Under the pieces are notes generated by a model, which was given only the letters and a program-made list of their open reading frames with translations, was not told the DNA's origin and did not search any database. Shown here one piece after another: positions 47,956-57,784 of a stretch of DNA of 64,000 bases; position 1 is the stretch's first letter; each line of letters starts with the position of its first letter. Source of the stretch: Ectocarpus siliculosus (lineage: Eukaryota > Sar > Phaeophyceae > Ectocarpales > Ectocarpaceae); NCBI GenBank assembly GCA_000310025.1, contig FN649727.1:6295028-6359027 (forward strand), written 5' to 3'. The position numbers were made by a program, and so were the translations under genes.

Positions 47956-50900
47956 TCAATCTGTGCGTCCGACATTTAGCCCGCGCTCGGGTCCAATGCA
48001 ATATGAGCACGGCACCCAGCCGAGGACGACTTTTCCTTCACTCGCGAGCTTCGACAGGTGGTGCAAAACGTTGTAGTGCGCCGAGACAAAGATCGGGAGA
48101 GGTACAGCGCCGTACACCCGAACGGTAATCTGGGCGGAGTGGGGGGCAAAAAGAAAGAACGCACTCGCTGTGAGATTACACATACTTGTTATGATACAGG
48201 AGCGCAGCCATGTCAAGCTTAGGGTTTAGAGAGACCGAGGGAGTTTCTGAACTCACATGAAGAGAACCCTAGAGCCATAGGAGGCCTTCTGGATCCTCCA
48301 GACCTCCTGGATATCCTCACTTCGTTGTGGTAATGACAAAATGCGCAAAAAGTACCAACAACCCGCCGTGACCATCACGATGCGGTGCCCACATGAAGTG
48401 CAGATGCATGCGTCGAATACCCGTCCTGTCTCACCTGGAGAGCGCTGAGCGTCCGCCCTTTTGCTGCCGTTAACGCATTTATGATTTGGGCTTCTCTTTC
48501 TTGCCGGTGTTTGATGTAGTACTCTATCTTCTCTTGCGCAGCTTCCACTACGGGACCATGCCCACAGTACAACCTGAAAGGCGCATGTGAAGTAAGGAAA
48601 GGAGCGTGTTGTTCGACACACACGTTAAAAGTACACCTTCGGGCCGGGAACAAAACCTGTTTATACATCACATACAGAGTACGTGCCACCCCATGAGAAC
48701 CATTTATTTAGCGCGAGGCTCGCCGCTTAGTCTCACTGTGGCGTAAACCAGCACAGACTACCTAGGTTCTAGAGTAGGATATAAGGTGAGCACCGTTTAT
48801 GGTCGAGCCCCATCATTTTTTATGTTCAGGCTGAAATTCTTACCTCCGACGTTCGTGGTGGCACGGACTATAGACTAAATTGTGACTACAGTACCATGTG
48901 TCTTCCACCACGTGTCAAGTGCCACCTACCCTCCAGGCAACGTTCGCCTGGATCTGTGCGCCACATCGCCGGCATCCAGCCGACATACATCACCAAGAGA
49001 GTTGACACCACAATTATGCCCCTGTCTGTACTCCGCGTACGTCGAGGCCTACTCCAACAAGCTGAGGAGGGTTTGTTCATCATTGGTATCGTGAACCGAG
49101 TAACCAAGGATCGGTCGCGTTGTCAAGAGCAAACAGCCTCCACGGCATGAAACGGACATGCCTATGGCCATGACGTACCTCGTGAAGCCTCCTTCGTATT
49201 TCCGGCTCATGTCGCGAACTCTCTGCAGTGAATCCATGTAAGAGGTGAAGTCGTCGAAAATAGCCGTGCCACACCCAAGAAGCAGGTCGCCGGCTATCAG
49301 GGCCTGTCAGTGTGGAACAATCGCGGCAATGTCGAAGTGAAACGGGATAAAGCACAACTAGGCGGTCACCAACATGCTTTCGTACCCAACACAGTACAAG
49401 AAAGAGAGGGCCCGCAGTATGGGTCTCAAACCCACGGTGGAGACTCGCGCCCGGCGGCTTTGAGCGTATTGCGGAGACAGGCACAACGGTTAACACTGGC
49501 AGTGATCGACTGTCTTCGCTCAAAAAAACGTCTTCCCGCTTCACCACACCAACCCCAACGCCACAAACAAAAACCTTTTTTCACCCCCATGCAGATAGCA
49601 TACAGATTGCTTGTATCCACGAGAACGTTTGTGTTGTTGGCTTCGCACACAGTACACGGTTGCCAAACCATCACAGAGCTCTCACCTTTTCTTCATGAAG
49701 AACAAGCGAGACGTGGTCTTCGGTGTGTCCCGGGGTGGACACCGCTTCAAGGGTGGCTCCGGTTGTTCGAAACAGTTGACCTTCCCCGATGATTGAGTAG
49801 TCGAAATCTTGCACTCGAGGGCAGAACTGCGGGCGAAGGATCGCATTGGGGTGGGTAGGCAGACCAAACCACCATCAGGAACGTGTTTTGTGAGCCAGGC
49901 GCCACACCTTTTGTCGTCGTCTCAAGAGGAGTCACCCCATTGCTGGGTTGACAATCAACTTACAGTACCTTTTGACAGTGTGGGAGTGGAGAGTTTATCG
50001 ACGGTGCCCGCACGAACCCATGGCACGAGTTCAACGAAATGGCGCGGCTACCGGTGTGGAGATAATATCCGTTGGTGTAACTACGCCCACACCAGTCACT
50101 CAACACCTCCAACGGCCAGACTTTGTCCAACGGCCAGGCTTCGTAAAGCCTTACCGTTTGAGGTGGTTGGTGACTGTGGGCGTTGTCAACGTTCAAGACC
50201 TATTTTCTGCTGTCCTGATACGCCAGCAGACTCTCGGACTTGTGTCATCATACGTGGTGGTAGGATAAGAAGCTCCAACCATGGTACAATAGCGAAACTG
50301 TGTGCGGGAACAGGGGTAACTCGTGGTCTACCAGAGGTGAGTGGTACATCATTTGGAAAAGGTAAACTATCGGTTTTGGGCGCGCAAAGGTGATGCCGTC
50401 AACGCGGAATTTCTACCTTCTTGAAGACGGAAATGTTTCCACCAAGCGCCTTGCGGATTTCGCTGACACCCCCCACGTGGTCAGCGTGCCAATGTGTCAA
50501 CAAGATAGCGTCCAGCATCTCGCATCCTGCTTGTTTCATCACATCCTGGTTTTTGGGTCGGTCAGCAAAGCATGGGAAGGTTCCATTGTATGATGTTGGT
50601 CGCGATAAACTGCACATGCCGTCACCGTCACCAGCCCCGGATCGGCACGACATCGTAGACGGGTATTCCGCAGGACGAGTATCTACTGTAGCCCGACTTC
50701 ATAACATGAATAAGGGGCGAGAAGATGGAATATCTGTTGGATTACTCAGCACTACTGTAGATACGGATCTAGGAGATCGAGGTTTATCATGTTGTTATGT
50801 GTTACTGGAAGGGCGGAGCCCCTTCTAGATGCAGGGCTTGCTTGCCCTGCTTGTCACTCGTTACTACTCAAAGGTCTTGAGTCAACCTTCCCACAGCCTC

Positions 50901-51642
50901 TGACGGTAAGCACCAGCTACGCAACAGTGTCCTGCCACAAATAGGATAGTCAATGTTGTATGCGCGCACATGTCGTGCGCCTCACCAGGAGATGGGGGAC
51001 AAACCCAGCTTTTCCCTCCCCTGTATCGATCAGGATTCGCCGCGCGCCGTTGCCGACTAGATAACAGTTCGTACCTTGCAAGGTGTGCTGCGAGACAGAC
51101 AACCAACGAAACGGGCGACCAAATTGGTTCAAGCTTGACCCGAACGAAGCACACCCTCTGGCGCACTAGTCAGCTGTGGACAAGAATATGCCCTGGTCAC
51201 AACAACCGGGAAACGAGAGGAAGATGGAGACACCATACAATCACGACCGTCATGTTCGCACGTAGACTCACCTAAATACCACGCGCAATCCACGAGCAAC
51301 ACAATGCTAAGCATATTAAATTCCACGCACCATGCATTTTCATTGCTCCATCAACGGGTCTGATTGTTACGGCTCATACACTCGGAAAAACGAAACAATT
51401 GTGTCTAGACCGTTCGAGTAGCTCCCCCTCACCCCGCCAGGATTAAGAGCCAGTACCCTCACGATCAGATCGCTCTCAACCGCCCATGGCGCAAGATAAG
51501 GAGTACCTCGAGGAACCTGCGCGGTGCAAAAAGCGCCGTGTTTTGGTTGTTTCGATGTTCGACACAGAACGACGCCATTGTTTCGCGGGAAAAAATCAAA
51601 GGAGAAATGAAACCAAAACCTAACGATACAAAAGGTACGCAT
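47956..51642 (-). CDS. LACTB2: LACTB2-like metallo-beta-lactamase endoribonuclease, 8 exons
   Basis: Exons on the minus strand: 51642 (or 51516)-51433, 51087-50986, 50545-50417, 50199-50155, 49826-49686, 49303-49179, 48573-48435 and 48129-47956. Phases agree throughout. The product follows human LACTB2, a single-strand RNA endonuclease of mitochondria: LIVRVLALNPGG, HTLQGTNCYLVGNGARRILI, LLTHWHADHVGG (canonical HxHxDH), TTGATLEAVSTPGHTEDHVS, AGDLLLGCGTAIFDDF with the metal Asp, LYCGHGPVV, and a C-terminal helical tail ending at ASEGKVVLGW. The 45-nt fourth exon is the least certain: it rests on splice signals and phase, and a longer version to 50107 is also in frame. The N-terminus is unresolved. 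An ATG at 51642 reads straight into the exon, but a strong acceptor (caccgcgcag) at 51517 suggests a separate first exon. Length is about 312-354 aa against 288 in human. Confidence 0.88.
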
Positions 51643-52497
51643 ATATATGTGCAGCGATGCGCCCTTCCTGCCCCATCCATGTAGGAATTTCTCCTGCTTC
51701 TTTGCGACGCTACAGTTATCTTATGGACGTCTTCTTTGTTCCAATCAACCCGCAGTCGCCCGTTAAACCAGCTTGGCCTCTCGACGAAAACGGTGGTAGT
51801 ATTATAGCGATCGTTATCTTCAACTTTTTTTTTTTCGTTTTTTTTGTCGCACCCCCCGCACCCCGGTGCGGTCTCTTCGACCCTGCAATCCCTCCGACCC
51901 CGTCCGGTGAAAATATGCAAACAAATAATAGCAATTTCATTTACAGCTTTTTCAAGGCACCCCCGGTCGGTGCGATCTCTCCGACGGGTGCGATGCCCGA
52001 TGAAATACTGACGGCGGCCTTCCTATACTGCTACGACGGTGTTGTATATATATGTGTTGTAAGCACACACACACCCTGATACCATCCCCCCGACCGGTGC
52101 TCTCTCTCCACCTCTGCGTGTATTTCATTGGGCATCGCACCGGTCGGAGAGATCAAACCGGGGTGCCTGTGTGTGATCTCTCCGAAGGGTGCGATGCCCA
52201 ATGAAATACTCACGGAGGCCTTCCTACTACATCGGCGGTATTGTCCCGATACCATCTCCCCGACCAGTGATTTCTCTCCACCTCTGTGTGTATTTCATTG
52301 GGCATCGCACCGGTCGGAGAGATCACACCAGGGTGCCTTTAATCTAAAATGATGATATCGTCTCTTTGTTGAGGATACATACCTACTACGTACACTGGTC
52401 CAATATCTACGTTTGGTACAGCGTAGGTATCCACAGAGCCGCCGATGATGTGCGGTCTACCCTAAATAATAACTCTTTTTTCGGGTATGTGTGCATC
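51643..52497. other. Intergenic region upstream of LACTB2-like gene
   Basis: Apart from the foldback element at 51957-52341, no coding signal is clear. A stretch at 51848-51905 (ccccggtgcggtctcttcgacc) resembles the terminal repeat of that element and may be another remnant. If LACTB2 has a separate first exon it may lie here, for example the ATG near 51681, but support is weak. Confidence 0.4.
51957..52341. mobile_element. Foldback / MITE-like element with duplicated inverted repeats
   Basis: Begins aaggcacccccggtcgg and ends accagggtgcctt, so the two ends are inverted repeats. Each terminal repeat is about 50 bp (gatctctccgacgggtgcgatgcc and onward to aatgaaatac), found once forward, once inverted, then again forward and inverted. 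The element looks like two tandem hairpin units meeting at about 52172. Internal blocks ggccttcctactaca and ataccatcNccccgacc also repeat. There is no coding capacity, and the target-site duplication is not clear. Confidence 0.75.
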
Positions 52498-54616
52498 TTC
52501 GAGGCGCACGGCACCCAGCTTTCTCGGGCTATATTTTCACATGTACTTGCGTCACGTGTATTTCGTGTCCGGGCCGCACCTGGCTATAAAGTATGTGCCA
52601 ATTATGGCGTTTCTTGGGATCGTCTACCGAGCGGGGCGGCAGAAGTCGCAAGACCCCTCCCTGGTAGAACGTCCACCAAAATATTAGGAAAGAAACTAGA
52701 CTAATACAGCAATAAACCCACCTTGGTCTTGCCCCGATCCAATGTTTTGACGACTGTGTGGAACAAAGGGCTGACGCGCATGAACCGGGAAACGAACTGT
52801 AGGACAGTAGACACCAAGGCCGAGGCCGCGCAAGACGCAGAGCTCAACAGGCAAGCCATCGCGGCGCTGGCTGCGGGGGCGGGTGGTGTGAGTGGGGCCG
52901 ACTTCAAAAATTCAAAAGTTAAAAAATTCAAAAAAAAAACCAAAGGGGGTTCCGTGAGTCATGCGGCGAGTTTACCCCGAGATGGAAAACGTATAGAAAA
53001 CCCCCGTCCCACGCAGGCCTTTTTCTCCCTGCCTTCCTCGCCACATCTCTCTTCACTACGCTCAGACTGCAGCTATGATGGCGGGCGTTGGGAGTGATTC
53101 AACAGAGTTAAGCTTCACTCTTGCATCGGCTTCATCGGTGAGCAATATTTAGACCTATGCATAGTAGACCCAGTTTATGTGTGTGTGGGATACCAGATCT
53201 ATCTCGCGATGATTGGCCCGCTTCAGTTTTGGCTGCCATCATGACGAGCTGGCCATGACCTGGGCTCTCCCTGCAGAGTCTCTTCTTGGAGGCGTTGGGG
53301 TCTTCTCCCATGGCTACGAATCCAGATGATTTAGGAATGTCTTCGTGTTGTTATGCCCGGACGACTTGCCTGCTCCATCCAGACCTTGTCTCATCACACC
53401 GTCGGGCACTTGATGTGCTGGCGCGCCCTTTTTTTATTTGTTATTTCATCAATATGACCCAACGAATCCATCTCATAGTCTTCTTTCTCTTTTTCTTTTT
53501 TTTTTTTTTTTTTTTCAGTCTCTGGTTACCTCTCATAGCGTGTAGAGGCGAGCGGAGTGTCCTGGACTTTTTGTCGTTGATTTCTATTGACTTGCGGACC
53601 CTTCGGGTCCATTTTATTTCCGTGTACCTTACTGTAGGCATCCCTCCGGAGTGGGTAAAGAGAGCGCCGCGGCAAGGGGTGATACAAAAACATGCAAAAA
53701 GAGAACTCGTATTCGCTGTACCAAAACAGGATGCGCGGCAGGTCGGCGCGACCTTATTTTTCAACGATTTTGGATTTTCTGGATTGTTTTTGTTGAAAGT
53801 CCGCAGCCGCGCGGATCGATGTGAATATATATGCCGTGCGGTGACGTGGAGGTCGTTTTCCGCTCGATTTCCGCTCGATTTCCGCTGTCCGTAAGTGGAC
53901 AAAAGTGGGTCAAAATATAGACACAAGTAGGTGCATGAAAAATTGACGCCGCTGGGTATACCCAACGCGATGTCGGACAGAAGTGGGCACTCTGGTGAGG
54001 TCTTGCGCGCCTCGGCGGTATTAGGGCCAAAGGTGTGTCTGAAAGTGGGAAAAAATCGATGCCCGTGCTGTGTATGGTCCCTGGCTGTGTCGCCCAGGTG
54101 TCAGAATGGGGTTTTGAGTCGTTTGGGGGTCGCCTATGGAGTGCGCGCGTGCTGGATTTTCGAGTACCCACTTTCGTCCGAGAATGGCGTGGGTATACCC
54201 ACTTTTTGTCCATTTCCCTTTGTTGTTCCCCTGGGTGCACTCCGCCCTGAAGTTGCATTTGCGTTAGGATGAAGTGTGAGTTTTCTTGATCCCCGCGACT
54301 CGTGCTGACATGTTTGATGTGTTGATATATCCACCTTTTTTTTTTGCAAGGGAAAACCTTGCAGTTTTCCGCTCTATTCTGCACAGTCACGTGCCCGTAA
54401 ATGCTCGCTTGCTGCTGCTAATACTGCTGTTTTTGGGACTTTGATGTGTGTTCGATGAGTACGTGCGTCAAGAGATGTGATTTATGTCTTTGTTTCTGTC
54501 GCACGCAGATCGTGAGCTGGCTGCCGCACAGCAGGCCACCGTTCGGAAGGAGCAGGAGCAGGCAGGCCGCAGCATCGCGGAAACACATGAGGAAATCTTG
54601 CCTATATACATACGTG
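52498..54616 (+). CDS. Weak candidate exons of an unrecognised gene
   Basis: Three stretches look protein-like but are not joined with certainty. About 52522-52672 encodes a hydrophobic segment (FLGLYFHMYLRHVYFV, then AIKYVPIMAFLGIVYRAG) and ends at a possible donor, ccctg|gtagaac. About 52795-52881 encodes a charged/Ala-rich helix (DTKAEAAQDAELNRQAIAAL) before gtgtgagt. About 54511-54615, after acceptor cgcacgcag, encodes a helix or coiled coil (DRELAAAQQATVRKEQEQAG) ending at c|gtgggta. A membrane protein with a coiled-coil tail would fit. No family is recognised, and no start or stop is identified. Confidence 0.25.
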
Positions 54617-55010
54617 GGTAAATGGGGGCGAGGTAGAGGAGTACGATCGAAGATCGAACGGCAGATGTTGCGGTGTGGGAACGGTGCGTGCACGGGGGCT
54701 GATTGGCTCGGGTTGCAGCGGCAACGAGATAACGGGGTAGGCAAGTTCATGCGTCGTCGCGACGCGTATTTGTTGGACGTTTCCTTTATTTGAAGCAGTG
54801 TACGCACTCGGGATCGGTCTGTGGGTAGTCTCAGTATTAATTTTGTTGCCTGTTGTAATTGTTGTACCAATGGGGCATGCAACCAGCGGCGGCGTCCTCG
54901 CCATAATCTGTGCTCAACCATTATCGCATTTTAGCGTGTGTTGCTGTGTGAACGTTTGCCATCTGTGTCGCAGTATTTGAGTTTGTAGTGTTGGCTGATG
55001 TGCTTTGGAG
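54617..55010. other. No recognised feature
   Basis: Mixed-composition sequence following the last weak candidate exon. A downstream exon may exist, but I saw none with supporting homology. Confidence 0.3.
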
Positions 55011-55760
55011 GGGGGCGTAAGGTCCTCGGTTCATGAACGGAGTGTTTTCGGTTGAGAGACCCCGAAAAACTCGGTACTTTATTCCTAGCTGTGTTCGTCA
55101 TTTCATAGATATTCGGTGGCAGGTCCAGTGTGGCCTGGTGTGTTTTTGAATGGGAGAAAGGCTAGCCTCTTGCTCTCGTTCATTGCGTCGCATTTTGTGA
55201 TATGCGGGGGGGGAGGGGGGGGGGTCCGCGTTGGAGATTTTTCTTTGTCGAGATATCTAACATGATGTCTGGTCATTTGCTTGTTGCATCGAGTTTTCTC
55301 TATCGCTTTGTAAGGATAGCTAAAAGTTGTATTGCCGTTGTTGCGCGAAAGATGTCCACCGTAAGGTGGCGGATGTGGACGGTTCCTATTGGCGGAAAGA
55401 ATGGTTTCGATTGAGGGCGGGGGGAGAACTCGGTATAGGTTTTTTCTGTTGTAGCTCTTTGTTGTCAAATCATAGCCCGTGGCACATTGTAGTATGAGCT
55501 GATGTTCTTGGGTGGGGCGCAGGCTCCTCTGTTGCTTTCATGTTTTTCTTTCGCGTCATCTGTTGTCATTTGTTGCATCACATGTTAGGATATGAGGGGC
55601 GGGGGGATACGCGTAGGGGATTCTCCCTTGGCTGGTTTGAAGTGATGGTCTTGTGTTAATTTTTCCGTCGACTTTTTCCCTGTGAACGGCTAAGAATAGG
55701 ATAGCACACGATAGTGCTGCTGCGCGGAAAGAGTCCACCGTCACATTGCCCAGGACTTTT
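55011..55760 (+). repeat. Old imperfect duplication, unit about 350 bp
   Basis: Two segments correspond in order: catttgttgca blocks, a G-run (ggggggggaggggggg against ggggcggggggatacgc), ctaa-rich gatagc, and ctgcgcggaaagagtccacc against ttgcgcgaaagatgtccacc. Identity is low, so this is probably an ancient tandem or inserted repeat. Confidence 0.4.
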
Positions 55761-55817
55761 TTTCACATGCTCATATACACGGTAGTCTGCGATGATGACC
55801 TCTTGAAGCTAGCAACA

Positions 55818-56150
55818 TGGTTACAGCGCCACAGGGTCAATTCATAACAAGCATGTGCAGGGTCAAGTCATTAACTCTGCCCAGGGTTCTACCCACGATC
55901 ATGTACAGGGTACGACTCCGTTGACCTTATTACGCTGGCAACCTGGTGACGGCGCCACAGGGTCAATTCATAACAAACATGTGCAGGGTGGAGTCATGTA
56001 ACCCTGCCCAGGGTTCTACCCATGGTCATGTACAGGGTAGGACCCATGATCATGTACAGGGTACATTGGCATTGACCATATTAAACTGGCAAGCAAGGTG
56101 GTTACGGTGCCACAGGGTGTTCTGGGACGGGACCCTGTGCAAGAGCACAC
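55818..56150 (+). repeat. CAGGGT minisatellite, unit about 126-155 bp, two to three copies
   Basis: Units contain gcgccacagggtcaattcat, acaaRcatgtgcagggt, gcccagggttctacccaYg and atcatgtacagggta. The second unit has an extra internal copy of the tcatgtacagggta block. The hexamer CAGGGT recurs throughout. No coding potential. Confidence 0.8.
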
Positions 56151-56344
56151 TGGCCACGTGTGTGTACTGTAGTCAGGCGTCGAAGGTGTGAAAGGTTTGA
56201 GAGATTTGAAGCGTGGCTTGGCTTTGCCCCCAATCAAGAGTCCCTCGATATGTCGCTGTGTGTCGCTCCGTCACGCACTGCTTCTGGCTGCTTCAATCCA
56301 TGCTACTGTTGAAGCGGGAGGTCTGTGTATGTACCTCACACCGG

Positions 56345-56697
56345 TCGCCCCGGTGGTCTAGTGGGTACCTTCGCAGCCTTATAAGGGCCAGGTCATGGGT
56401 TCGAGTCCCGGCAAAGTGAGTTCTTTTCCTCGCTATATAAATCCTGGTCTAAGTTGGAAGCGGCGCGTTGCAAAACTCGTTGTGGTTAGTAAGCTAGAAC
56501 GACTTCATAAGTCGCGAGGGAGGGGATTGCTGTACCCTTCTCGCGATAAAAAATATCTCAGGCAGGAACCGCAGGAGGGGTCTAACCCCCCCCTCCTACG
56601 TGACCTCGGTTGGGTCGTCTAGCTAGTAGAAGTGGAGGATGGGGGCCAGAGGGGAAGACGACAGAGTCAAATGATGGGAGAAACAGAAAAAAAATGT
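56345..56697 (+). mobile_element. tRNA-derived SINE, apparently full length
   Basis: The first about 75 bases (from gccccggtggtctagtgg) form a tRNA-like head with a pol III A box (tggtctagtggg, 56354-56365) and a near-perfect B box (ggttcgagtcc, 56398-56408). Next come a unique spacer, the conserved body (ttgctgtacccttctcgcga to ctagctagtagaagtgga), and an A-rich tail at about 56685-56697. Two partial copies of the body lie at 19.5-19.9 kb, so this is a multicopy family. Target-site duplications are not obvious. Confidence 0.8.
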
Positions 56698-57784
56698 TGT
56701 CGTGGCCTCAAACCTGTAAAACCCAAAATCCCAGCCAATTATTCCCGCTGGGAGCTGGGCCTCCAAATTGCAGCTGGCAAGGCGAATTCGGGGAATAATC
56801 AGACGGGGCCAGTGCGCGTGCTTGGCACTTGCTTCAGCCTCGAAACCATGGAACCACACAAACCCAGCAACGTCGACCAATCGCCCGTGTTCAGACACAC
56901 ACGTGGCTGGCATGCGGAGAGACGGCGTTGTTCCTGGCAAGGGTTGCTGCAACACCATACTCTTGGGAGCTTGTCACGAAATTTACGTAGCGTATGTGAC
57001 AACTTGCATAGATAGGTGTACATGTACAACATGGGAGAATGACTTGTGTCTCCTACTATGTTATCACCGCGTGATATCTCTACGGTTGAGTGTCGTTCAG
57101 CCTCTCCTGCTTCGGTTTGCGGAGACACACATGATACATTGGCGCTTGACTTACAACGATACTACATGTGCGTCGCTCTAACCAATGACATCAATAGTAA
57201 GTAAGGACTTTACCATTTCGGCTACTCCGCATCTGTGCCGTCCATATTGCAGGAATTACCCCTCTGCTCTTCTAGTGCCTTCGCCGAGGATGTTGAAACC
57301 TCACCCCCTCCAGACAAACTAGCTTGTGCCACGTCACGAGTCATATCTTGTGGAGTGGTCGGAAGACATGCGCATGCCGCACCTCACACCTGGAATCTTT
57401 TGACGGTGTCGTACCACTACTGAAACTACCCGTTTGCGGGCAACAACATGCAAAGACTTCACCACGTCCCTTTCGACTGAGGTTATGTCTCGAACGGATA
57501 GTCTTTCTGTGAGGTTATGTTTACTTTCTAAAAACATGCACAACGCCGCTGCGCATATAACACATCTTTCTTCGATCCGAACCTCCTCCCCCGCGTCCTG
57601 CTTGCTGTGACACGTTGCATTCTAAGCATGGGGGGATTATTACACGAAGCCTCAATCGCAGGCGATCACCTTCGAACGGTGGGGAAAAACTCACGACATC
57701 ACAAGATCCCCCGACACCACAACAACTCTTGTTGCTCAACAACTCTTCATCCTGATGCTCGCCCATCACCAGCTGGTTGGTGGT
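56698..57784. other. Region downstream of the beta-helix gene
   Basis: Probably 3' UTR and spacer of the minus-strand gene that ends at 57785. No other gene is supported. Confidence 0.4.

Noticed and set aside
53286-53894. 202-codon plus-strand open frame
   Set aside because: Contains a translated T homopolymer (poly-Phe) and no recognisable domain; likely noncoding.
56345-56420. Functional tRNA gene at the SINE head
   Set aside because: A and B boxes are good, but acceptor and anticodon stems pair poorly and a multicopy body with A-tail follows, so it is a SINE head.
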